From: Deltaproteobacteria bacterium
GTDB taxonomy: Bacteria; Myxococcota_A; Bradymonadia; REDH01
Assembly: GCA_007693585.1 (NCBI GenBank)
Contig: REDH01000101.1
Span: forward strand, 1 to 52,119
Reading direction: 5' to 3'
Length of the DNA stretch: 52,119 bases
The notes below the pieces were generated by a model. The model had not been told where the DNA came from and ran no database searches. It saw nothing but the letters and a program-made list of their open reading frames with translations. Shown here piece after piece: positions 1-7,376 of the stretch. A program made the position numbers and the translations under genes. Position 1 is the stretch's first letter. Each line of letters opens with the position of its first letter.

Positions 1-246
1 CTGCCCGACCCCCAGCGCACTCCGGTCCGCCAGGACGGTGCACGCCCGCCGACCACCACCGTGGCGCCCACCACCGTGGCGCCCACCACCACCGCACCGT
101 CGCGCTCCTCCACCAGCCGCTCGGACACGCGGCGGCAGCCTCAGCGCACCACCGCGCCCACGCGAACCCAGCCCACCCGCGTGCGGGAAGCACCGACCAG
201 CGCCCCCCGAAACGCCACGCCCATGCGCGTCGCCCCGGTCGAGTAG
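1..246 (+). CDS. C-terminal end of an unknown protein with a Pro/Thr/Arg-rich tail (5' truncated)
   Basis: The frame is open from the first base of the window to a TAG at 244-246, giving 81 residues with no need for an internal start. The visible part is low complexity. A T-x-A-P-T-T motif is repeated around residues 18-33, followed by a basic stretch rich in Arg, Thr and Ser. Such tails are common as flexible, often extracytoplasmic or linker segments, but nothing here identifies the family because the folded part lies left of the window. A GTG at 61 could act as a start, but it has no good ribosome site and would sit inside the repeat. The downstream gene begins 96 bases later on the same strand. 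Confidence 0.55.
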   Translation: MPDPQRTPVRQDGARPPTTTVAPTTVAPTTTAPSRSSTSRSDTRRQPQRTTAPTRTQPTRVREAPTSAPRNATPMRVAPVE

Positions 247-342
247 GTCTGACCGCCACGGACACCGCCGTTGCCGGACTGCGCCGAGCGCGCTAGGCGT
301 TCCCTCATCCGGGGACCGCCGAGCGCGCTTCACGTGGAGAAC

Positions 343-2373
343 ATGAGTCCCGAGCCGAATCCAGCCAGCGCCGGCAGCACCGTCCGCTTCTACCTCGTGG
401 TGGGCGCGATGATGGGGCTCATCGTCGGCTTCCTCCTGCTCGACCGCTTCGCCATCCAGGGCGCCACCCTGCGCTTCGTGCTGCTGCTGCTCGTCGCCAT
501 CACCGGAGGCCTGACCGGCGTCCTCCTTCTCCGCCTGCAGGAGCCCACGGACGAACCGGCTCCGGACAGGGATCCTCCGCGGATGCCGGACGACCCCGCA
601 GACGACGACGAGGACCTCGAGCGGGTCGAAGAGGACACGCGCGAAGGCGGCACCTCGAGAATGCGGTTCTTCGCCGTCGCCAGCGACCGCCGGTCCTCCT
701 CGGACCTCCGGACCGTCCGGATCCGACCCCACCGCGCCCCGTTCGCCCCCCCGGCATGCCAGCTGCGCCTGATGATCGAGCAGTACGACGCGTCTGCACG
801 CGTGCCCGTGGCCGAGGGCGTGCTGGAGAAGCTGCCCGTCGCCGAACTGCTTCAACGGGTCAGAGTGGAAGCGCGTGCCCGGTGCCCCCGCAACGCGGAT
901 GATGTGCAGTTCAGGCTGGTGGCCTACCGGGCCGAGGGACCGCTTGGCCCGGACGGGCGCTGCACCGACGGGTGGACCTTCTCGTTCGTCGACGGAGAGA
1001 TCGGACTCGCCTGCCTCGCCATCACCACCCGCCACGAGATCTCCCTCCACTACCAGACCACCGCGTCCTACTGGCGCCCGGTCGACGACGCGCCGATCGA
1101 CCCCGCGCAGGCGATGGAGACCCTCTTCGACGAGCTTCCCGACTGGCGCGACCGCGAGGTGTGGGGACGGTTCAACCTGCCCGGGGAGTGCCTGCTCTAC
1201 CTCCGGGACCCACTCGTGATCGCGGACGTCGATGTGGCGGCCGGCAGCGTCCGCAACAAGTCCGCGCTGGAGCGCGCCGCGCAGGCCCGCGAGCGCACCG
1301 CGTTCCCCATGGAGCGCTTCGAGCTGGAAGATCTCGAGGCCTTTCTGCGCGGCGAGGGCGACGCCGAAAGCCCCGCGTTCCGGGAAGCCGTCCGGGATCA
1401 GGCCTTCGCCAATGGCCTGCGGACCCTCCAGCCCGAATCACTGCGCCGGTTCGCCTCCGGCCTGCAGCTGAAGGGACTCCCCGAGCGCCTCGCCGAGCGA
1501 ATCCGCGCCGCGGAAGACACCGAGGACCGGCGCATGCTGCTCTTCCTCATGGCCCACGTTCCTTCCGGACTCACCCCGGCCATCCTGCAGCGCGTCGCCG
1601 CCACCGACCGCGATCCGGCGATCAAGGCCCTGGCCGAGACCCTCGCCTCCGAGCGCAGGGACGGCCTCCGCACGACCCCGGCCGATCCGCTCGACACCCT
1701 CGACTTCGCACAGTCCCGCGAGGCCATGGGCAAGGGCGACGTTCGCGCCGTGCCCCTTCGCTCCGTCTACGAGGTGGAGGACGAGCTGCTCGCCCCGCTG
1801 GCCGAGCTGGGCCTCCTCGTCCGTCGGCGACAGCTCCTCTCCGGGAGCCAGCCACTCCTGCTCGGCGTGAGCCTCCGGCCGGCTCGCGGGGACACCGAGG
1901 CCCTCATCGCATCCAATCCGCTGCCGATGCCGTGCCACGTCCTCCACGTGGTGGGCGGAGCGTCCGAAGCCTTCATCGATCGCGTCGAGGCCGCAGGCCT
2001 GGTCTATCACGACGAGGAGATGCGCCGGGATGCCCTCAGCGACCGACTCCACGACGTCTTCCGCGCGGCGCTGTACCTCGCGGCGATGAAGCGCCCCGCA
2101 CCGGAGGACGGAAGAGCGCTCGTCGCCGCCTTCGCCCGGTCCCGGGCGGACCGCAACCTTCGCCGGGCGGTCCTGCTCGGTCTCGAGCACACGCCCGCCC
2201 CCACCGTCACGGCCTTCCTCGAACGCATCCGGGACGAGGACGAGGGTGCGGCAGCGGAGATCGCAGCCGCAGTGCTGGGCCGGCGACGCACCCGCCAGGG
2301 CGGAGCCTTCGTGACGGGCGGGTTCGCGTCGGTGGCCCGCAGCGAAGAACCGGGGACACCGGACGCATCGTGA
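343..2373 (+). CDS. Unknown protein with two N-terminal membrane helices and a large soluble region
   Basis: 676 residues. I do not recognise the family. The ATG at 343 is chosen because a GGAGA lies 3-8 bases upstream; an upstream TTG at 271 has no such support. Two hydrophobic segments (about residues 14-36 and 43-64) form a membrane hairpin. An Asp/Glu-rich linker follows at about 70-100, then roughly 570 soluble residues. The middle part (about 320-450) is rich in Leu, Arg and Glu, and short helical units resemble HEAT-type repeats, but this is only an impression. The last 20 residues are disordered-looking. The soluble part is probably cytoplasmic, from the short N-terminus before the hairpin. 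The heavy-metal lipoprotein gene follows 89 bases downstream on the same strand. Confidence 0.75.
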   Translation: MSPEPNPASAGSTVRFYLVVGAMMGLIVGFLLLDRFAIQGATLRFVLLLLVAITGGLTGVLLLRLQEPTDEPAPDRDPPRMPDDPADDDEDLERVEEDTREGGTSRMRFFAVASDRRSSSDLRTVRIRPHRAPFAPPACQLRLMIEQYDASARVPVAEGVLEKLPVAELLQRVRVEARARCPRNADDVQFRLVAYRAEGPLGPDGRCTDGWTFSFVDGEIGLACLAITTRHEISLHYQTTASYWRPVDDAPIDPAQAMETLFDELPDWRDREVWGRFNLPGECLLYLRDPLVIADVDVAAGSVRNKSALERAAQARERTAFPMERFELEDLEAFLRGEGDAESPAFREAVRDQAFANGLRTLQPESLRRFASGLQLKGLPERLAERIRAAEDTEDRRMLLFLMAHVPSGLTPAILQRVAATDRDPAIKALAETLASERRDGLRTTPADPLDTLDFAQSREAMGKGDVRAVPLRSVYEVEDELLAPLAELGLLVRRRQLLSGSQPLLLGVSLRPARGDTEALIASNPLPMPCHVLHVVGGASEAFIDRVEAAGLVYHDEEMRRDALSDRLHDVFRAALYLAAMKRPAPEDGRALVAAFARSRADRNLRRAVLLGLEHTPAPTVTAFLERIRDEDEGAAAEIAAAVLGRRRTRQGGAFVTGGFASVARSEEPGTPDAS

Positions 2374-2462
2374 CCCCCCGGGACTTGCGGCGTCGCGCGG
2401 GGTGCCCACCCCTTCCGCATGTGGGGAGCGTATGCCCCCCTCGCACGGCCACGGAGCACACG

Positions 2463-2825
2463 ATGCAGACGAACACGAAGCCCCTGCCCCTGCCCCTCCT
2501 GCTCCTGATCATCGCAGGCGCGCTCCTCGTTGCGGTGGGGTGTTCACCGGACGGGAGCGCAGGAACGACCGCACCCCAGGGAGAATCGACCATGACCAGC
2601 ACGCTCGAGATCGACGGAATGACCTGCATGTCCTGTGTAGGCGGCGTGGAAGGCGCCCTCCGCAGGATGGACGGTGTGACGGCCGCCGCCGTCACCCTCG
2701 AGCCGCCGGAAGCGGTGGTGTCCTGGGACGCACGGGTGACGTCGGTGGAAGCGATCCGCTCCGGGGTGGAGGAGATCGGGTACACGGTACTCGCCGTGCG
2801 CGAAGGAGCCGAATCGTCCGAGTAG
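2463..2825 (+). CDS. Heavy-metal-associated (HMA) domain lipoprotein
   Basis: 120 residues. A signal peptide with a long Leu/Ile core ends in a lipobox (A-V-G-C, Cys27), so the mature protein should be lipid-anchored outside the cytoplasmic membrane. The rest is a single HMA fold, starting at about residue 46, with the metal-binding motif GMTCMSC at 52-58. In this family the two Cys bind Cu(I), Hg(II) or similar ions, as in MerP, CopZ and ATPase N-terminal domains. GGAG at 2453-2456 is well spaced from the ATG at 2463. There is a second in-frame ATG at 2592 (Met44), directly before the HMA domain, with its own GGGAGA seven bases upstream. A 77-residue cytoplasmic chaperone form is therefore possible. 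No metal ATPase or efflux gene is adjacent. The metal cannot be told from sequence. Confidence 0.85.
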   Translation: MQTNTKPLPLPLLLLIIAGALLVAVGCSPDGSAGTTAPQGESTMTSTLEIDGMTCMSCVGGVEGALRRMDGVTAAAVTLEPPEAVVSWDARVTSVEAIRSGVEEIGYTVLAVREGAESSE

Positions 2826-2839
2826 CGGGTGGGCTCGCT

Positions 2840-3760
2840 TCAGAGGACGACGCGGTTTCGGCCGAGTTCCTTGGCCGTGTAGAGCTTCTCGTCGGCGATG
2901 CGGATGAACTGGTTGACGAGCTCGGGCGTGGCCGTGCGGGCGTTCTGAAGGTCATGCCGCTCCCGGAATTCCGCGATATCCGCGACCCCGAGCGAGACCG
3001 TGACGTCGAGCTTCCACGAGTCGACCGGGAAAGGCTTCTCGGCGATCGCGATGCGGATCCGTCGGGCCAGTGAGCCCGCGGCGCGCTGCTCGGTCTCCGG
3101 GAGCAGGAGCGCGAACTCCTCCCCACCGTACCGGGCGAACAGGTCCTCTTCCCGGCAGAGGCTGCTCACGCGCTCGGCGACCTGGGTGAGCACTGCGTCG
3201 CCGGCGGTGTGGCCATAGGTGTCGTTGAGCAACTTGAAGCGATCGATGTCGAACATCACGATGGCGAGGTCCCGGTCGTGCCTCAGCGACCGGGAGAGTT
3301 CGCGTTCGAAGGTGGTGAAGAAGTGCCTCCGGTTGGCGATCCGGGTCAGGTCGTCGATCGTGGTGAGGCGGTAGATCTCGTCGTAGTACGCACTCTCGAG
3401 GTTGTTGCGCTCGAGGAACTTGAAGACGGCCTTGCCGATGCGGACCGTGTCTCCGTCCTCGAGCCGCTGCTCGCGCACGGAGACCCCGTTGACGACGGTC
3501 CCGTTGGTGGACTCCAGGTCGCGGATGACGGTGCCGTTGTGCTTCCGGAGCACGCAGGCATGAAGCCGCGAAACCCCCTGCTCCTCGACGACGATGTCCG
3601 CATTGGGGGATCGTCCGAGCCGGGTCTCGACGTTGTGCAGGCGATAGCGACGGCCGATCTCGCCGCCGGAGACGGCCACGAGGCACGCCTCCGCCCCGGC
3701 AGGCGCGCCGACATCGGTGCGGACGACCTGGGTCTTTTCCTGGCTGTCGGTATCGTCCAT
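2840..3760 (-). CDS. FHA-GGDEF diguanylate cyclase
   Basis: 306 residues. An FHA domain (about 40-117) carries the phosphothreonine-binding signature residues G-R-S (49-51), S-R-L-H (64-67) and T-N-G (85-87). A GGDEF domain follows (about 125-305) with active-site GGEEF at 212-216 and an upstream R-x-x-D (203-206), which matches the inhibitory c-di-GMP site. The enzyme should make c-di-GMP from two GTP in the cytoplasm, subject to product inhibition. The FHA domain probably ties its activity or location to a phosphorylated partner; no Ser/Thr kinase is in the window. The ATG at 3758-3760 is preferred over the adjacent TTG at 3763, with AAAGG five bases upstream. It is convergent with the HMA lipoprotein gene, 14 bases apart. 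Confidence 0.93.
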   Translation of the reverse strand: MDDTDSQEKTQVVRTDVGAPAGAEACLVAVSGGEIGRRYRLHNVETRLGRSPNADIVVEEQGVSRLHACVLRKHNGTVIRDLESTNGTVVNGVSVREQRLEDGDTVRIGKAVFKFLERNNLESAYYDEIYRLTTIDDLTRIANRRHFFTTFERELSRSLRHDRDLAIVMFDIDRFKLLNDTYGHTAGDAVLTQVAERVSSLCREEDLFARYGGEEFALLLPETEQRAAGSLARRIRIAIAEKPFPVDSWKLDVTVSLGVADIAEFRERHDLQNARTATPELVNQFIRIADEKLYTAKELGRNRVVL

Positions 3761-3930
3761 CAAGGCCTTTTCCCAGTTCGCACGGGCCGGTCCGCCTCGG
3801 TGTGCCCTGCGCAGGTGGCGCCCCAGTACCTCACCTGTCCCGATGCGGGGATGGCCGGTTTACTGGTTTCCATCGGCCAGCTTTCCCTTCTCGGGGAAGG
3901 AAGTCAAGGGACACGTTGGCCGAGGGAAGC

Positions 3931-4242
3931 TCAGACTTCCCCCCGCTTCGCCTTCTGCACCCACTCCTCGATCTCCTCCTCCACGACCTTCACGGCGCGC
4001 CCCTGAAAGGGTCGCAGAAGAAACGGCACGTCCAGATTCATCTCGATCTCTCCCGGCCGCAGTACGAAGTCGCCCTTCAGGGTCAACCCCTTGGCCGAGA
4101 AGCTCACCTTGGCGTGATCCTCCTTCACCCAGTCCGCCTTCGGGTTGTAGTCCGCAAAGCGCTTCGCGTACGCGTCGAATGCGCTCTGCGTGGCCTTGCG
4201 TGCCAGCTCCGGATTGAGATCATGCTTGATCACGTGCTTCAT
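3931..4242 (-). CDS. Polyhydroxyalkanoic acid system family protein (PHA granule-region type)
   Basis: 103 residues, the usual size for this family (PHA_gran_rgn, PF09650). The sequence opens M-K-H-V-I-K-H-D-L, then shows an Ala-rich amphipathic helix with A-x-x-A-F-x-A-Y-A-x-R. A beta region follows containing K-G-L-T-L-K-G-D-F-V and E-I-E-M-N-L-D-V-P, ending in a Glu/Lys-rich helix. Members are annotated from genes near PHA synthase, but this one has no PHA synthesis genes around it, and the molecular role of the family is poorly known. A strong ribosome site (AAGGAGA) precedes the ATG at 4240-4242. A perfect 16-bp palindrome sits about 40 bases upstream. It follows the FHA-GGDEF gene's upstream region on the same strand. 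Confidence 0.8.
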   Translation of the reverse strand: MKHVIKHDLNPELARKATQSAFDAYAKRFADYNPKADWVKEDHAKVSFSAKGLTLKGDFVLRPGEIEMNLDVPFLLRPFQGRAVKVVEEEIEEWVQKAKRGEV

Positions 4243-4280
4243 CGGACAGTCTCCTTCGATTCGGGGAAGAAAGCGAAATG

Positions 4281-4296
4281 CCGGTCCGCGGACCGG
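4281..4296. repeat. Perfect 16-bp palindrome in a divergent intergenic region
   Basis: CCGGTCCGCGGACCGG is identical to its own reverse complement. It lies in the 317-base gap between the minus-strand PHA-system gene (start 4242) and the plus-strand lipoprotein operon (start 4560). It is 38 bases upstream of the minus gene's start, so it could be an operator or a hairpin in that gene's leader. High GC makes chance palindromes more likely, so this is only a candidate. The rest of the gap (4297-4559) holds the promoter listed at 4461-4490 and nothing else I can identify. Confidence 0.4.
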
Positions 4297-4460
4297 GGAG
4301 GAACTCGGGTCGACAGGCCCTCTCCTCGGCTGCGCCGCGCCACGGCTGCTCCTGCCGTGCAACCGGGTCGCGGCGCGCGCAAGTCCGATTCCAACGCCTT
4401 GCGCGGGGAAGGACGCGCACGCAAGCCGCTCGCGCTGACGCGTCGCGGCACCGTCCCATC

Positions 4461-4490
4461 TTGAGACACCCGTCGGCTCTCGACTACACT
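4461..4490 (+). promoter_or_regulatory. Candidate sigma70-type promoter for the lipoprotein/FadL operon
   Basis: TTGAGA (4461-4466) and TACACT (4485-4490) are separated by 18 bases. The predicted transcript start is near 4497, giving a leader of about 60 bases before the ATG at 4560. The -10 shares the T-A-x-x-x-T pattern seen at 15284 and 52088. Confidence 0.5.
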
Positions 4491-4559
4491 GGCGACTCCG
4501 CCATGCGGGCCGAACACGTCGACCCGGTGGCCATCGGCCAGGGACCCGTGCGCGCCTCC

Positions 4560-7376
4560 ATGCCCCCCCGCACCACAATCTTCCGCACCCTAGGCCTCGT
4601 CGTGGCGATCGGGATCGGCGCCGCCTGTGGCGACGACATCGCCCTCCACACTCCCGAAGCTCCCCCGGCGCCCACGACCGAAGCCGATCCGGCCAGCGCC
4701 GCGAGCGGCGACAGCGCCGGAACGTCCACACCCTCGTCCCGGCCGCCGGCCCACCCCCCCTCCGTGGAGATCGACGACGGCATCGATGGCGCCCGGCTGC
4801 CCGCGAACACCCGCACCATCAGGGTGTCCGGCACCGCACGGGCCGACACCGCCGTCGCCGCCGTCTTCGCCCGTTCCGGCCCCAACACCCCCCGCCCGGC
4901 CGCCTCCGACGACGGCTTCCGCACCTTCACCGTCGAGCTCCCCCTGATCGACGGGGAAAACACCCTCGAACTCCACGCTGTCGACACCGAAGGGCGAGTC
5001 ACCGATCCCCCCCTGCGGGCCCGCGTGGAGGTGGACCCCCAGCCCCACGGAACCGCCGCGCCCCGCCTCACCATCCTCGCCCCCGTCGACGACGCGCGCC
5101 AGCTCGATCCCCTCACCCTCGTCCGCGGAAGCACCGAAAGCGACGTGCCCATCGTCCGCGTCGAGATCTCCCGCGACGGGACCGTCCTCGACGAACGCCC
5201 CGTCCTCACCGACGACCACTTCCGCACCTTCAGCCGACACGTGCCCCTCGTCCCCGGCGAAACCCACACCCTCGCCGTCCGCATCGTCGACGCCGCCGGA
5301 CGCGAGGACCGCGTCGTCCGCACCGTCTCCGCCCGCGCCGTCGCCAGCTCCGGCCCGCCCGACCTGATCCTGATCTCCCCACGGGACGGCGAGGACATCC
5401 AGGGCCCGCAATTCACCGTCCGTGGACGCGCACAGGACCGCGACGGCGTGCGCGAGGTCCGCGTCCGCACCGGCGTCCCCCACCCGGATGCACCCGACGA
5501 CGTACGCTGGAGCCCGTGGCAGCACGCCGCCTCCACCGACGGCTACCGCTCCTTCACCGCCCCCCTCGATGCCCACGCCGGAGACTTCACCCTCGAGGCC
5601 CGCGCCATCGACATCACCGGCGTCGCCGCGTCGCAGCGCGTCGCGCTCCGCAACTCCTGGACCCCCGAGCTCGGACCCGCCACCACCGTCCCGCTCCGCG
5701 TGCGACCCCACAACCCGCCACTCCTCCTCTTCGACCTCGACGAGGACGGCATCAACGCCATCATCCCCCCCGACATCCAGCGCCAGATCCGCCTCGCTCC
5801 CCTCGAGTCCACCCCCCTCCTCGTCAACCTCCTCGAACGCGTCCGCAACGCCTGCGGCACCGACTGGCAACGCGACCACCCGAACCCCCGGCACGACTGC
5901 TCACTCACCCCGCTCGGACAGACCTTCGTCGGCGACGACGGCACCTGGCGATCCAGCCCCGAATACGCCCTCGTCCGCCTGCTCACCATGACCCCCGCCA
6001 ACGTCTCCGTCGACGGCACCTCCATCGCAGGACTCCAGGAGCTCGCCGACGGCGGCTTCTTCGGCATCACCATCGGCGGCGGCTTCAGCCAGATCCTCGC
6101 CGACGCCCTGGGCATCGCCCGGACCGACAGCATCGTCTCCATCGACAGCGCCGCCGCCGCCTTCCGCGACCGGTTCGTCGCAAGCCACCCCGAGGTGGAC
6201 GAGGACGGAGCCCTCCGCGTCAGCCTCTACGACGCCCTCCGTGAACTCTCCCCCGTCGGCGACCGACTCGGACCCGCCGGAGGCCACCCCGGGATCTTCG
6301 ATCCCTCGTTCACCCCACGCGCCGCCCTCAAGGGCCCGGACTTCCAGATGCGACTCGGCGCGACCTCCAACCTCCGCTGGGTCGAAGGTCTCCGCCTCGG
6401 CGCCTCCAAGACCTGGATGGCCGTCGTGGACCACCCCACCCTCGGCGCCGATGGCCCCATCCTCTCCTTCGACTTCTTCGACCCCGACCTCTTCGACTTC
6501 CTCGACCTCATCGACGAACCCCGCGCCGACCTGCGCTTCTCCGTCGTCGAGAACCCACGCTTCGTCGACTCCTGCTCCGGCGACAACGCCTGCATGGACA
6601 ATCTCCCGGACCAACCGCTCGACCCCTCGTCCATCTGGGCCACCGAACCCTGGGAGATCGAACACATCATCGCCTACGCCGCCTGGTTGCAATACCGCGA
6701 TCGGACCTTCAGCCGCTGCTACATCCGCACCATCGGATGCCAGGCCCGCGTCACCGTCGGCGATGGCGACGATCCCCCCGGATGGACCCGCTTCAACGTG
6801 CTGTTCAACATGGGCAACCCGCCACGGGATCAGTACATCTGGGAACTCATCGCCGAGGTCGCCCAGGTCGCCCTGCACCGCTTCGGGGATACCGTCGTCG
6901 AGGAGGGGGACCTCCAGGTCGCCTTCACCATCGAGGACGTCCCCGTCGGCACCACCGCCGACGAACTCCGCGAAGCCATCCGGCCCGTCATGCAGGAACA
7001 GGCCGACGATCTCGCCCACCTCCTGCTGGGCGACTTCCGCACCAACAACGATGACCCCGACATCCTGCTGCGAAGATCCCTCGACGGCGAGCTCGTGCTC
7101 GTCTTCGCCTCCACCCACGACCCCCGCCCCGACGACGACGACCCTTGGCCCACGCCCGGCTTCTTCGCCCAGCCCGACCTCCGCCCCGACACCCTCCTCT
7201 CCTCCACCAACGACCAAACCTCCGGGTTCCCCGGACGACACGTGCTGCGGCCGAACGGGGCGGAAGACATCGTCTGGGTCGCCGACCGAGAGGGACGCCC
7301 CTGGCGACTGACCGTCGACTGGATGCCCGATTCCCCCGACGAGATCCGCCTCCATGCGCAGCGCCGGCTCCGATAA
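4560..7376 (+). CDS. Large lipoprotein with three Ig-like domains and an unassigned C-terminal domain (paralog 1)
   Basis: 938 residues. A signal peptide ends in a lipobox-like I-G-A-A-C (Cys23). Three Ig/cadherin-like beta domains follow at about 66-160, 167-265 and 267-375. Each has the pattern of an opening proline plus hydrophobic strand, then 'F-R-T-F' or 'Y-R-S-F', then 'G-x-x-x-L-x-x-x-A-x-D'. From about 387 to the end is a roughly 550-residue region that I cannot assign. It is shared with the next two genes: key pieces are L-L-T-M-T-P-A-N, L-G-P-A-G-x-H-P-G-I, W-E-L-I-A-E-V-A-Q-V and a P-V-G turn. This copy has extra Cys absent from the other two. The ATG at 4560 is chosen because it gives a clean signal peptide; an ATG at 4503 is an alternative start. 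The coding strand is notably C-rich. Its stop overlaps the next start by 23 bases. Confidence 0.85.
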   Translation: MPPRTTIFRTLGLVVAIGIGAACGDDIALHTPEAPPAPTTEADPASAASGDSAGTSTPSSRPPAHPPSVEIDDGIDGARLPANTRTIRVSGTARADTAVAAVFARSGPNTPRPAASDDGFRTFTVELPLIDGENTLELHAVDTEGRVTDPPLRARVEVDPQPHGTAAPRLTILAPVDDARQLDPLTLVRGSTESDVPIVRVEISRDGTVLDERPVLTDDHFRTFSRHVPLVPGETHTLAVRIVDAAGREDRVVRTVSARAVASSGPPDLILISPRDGEDIQGPQFTVRGRAQDRDGVREVRVRTGVPHPDAPDDVRWSPWQHAASTDGYRSFTAPLDAHAGDFTLEARAIDITGVAASQRVALRNSWTPELGPATTVPLRVRPHNPPLLLFDLDEDGINAIIPPDIQRQIRLAPLESTPLLVNLLERVRNACGTDWQRDHPNPRHDCSLTPLGQTFVGDDGTWRSSPEYALVRLLTMTPANVSVDGTSIAGLQELADGGFFGITIGGGFSQILADALGIARTDSIVSIDSAAAAFRDRFVASHPEVDEDGALRVSLYDALRELSPVGDRLGPAGGHPGIFDPSFTPRAALKGPDFQMRLGATSNLRWVEGLRLGASKTWMAVVDHPTLGADGPILSFDFFDPDLFDFLDLIDEPRADLRFSVVENPRFVDSCSGDNACMDNLPDQPLDPSSIWATEPWEIEHIIAYAAWLQYRDRTFSRCYIRTIGCQARVTVGDGDDPPGWTRFNVLFNMGNPPRDQYIWELIAEVAQVALHRFGDTVVEEGDLQVAFTIEDVPVGTTADELREAIRPVMQEQADDLAHLLLGDFRTNNDDPDILLRRSLDGELVLVFASTHDPRPDDDDPWPTPGFFAQPDLRPDTLLSSTNDQTSGFPGRHVLRPNGAEDIVWVADREGRPWRLTVDWMPDSPDEIRLHAQRRLR

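Noticed and set aside
271-342. Upstream TTG start for the two-TM protein
   Set aside because: The added 24 residues are not hydrophobic or conserved-looking, and the ATG at 343 has a proper ribosome site.
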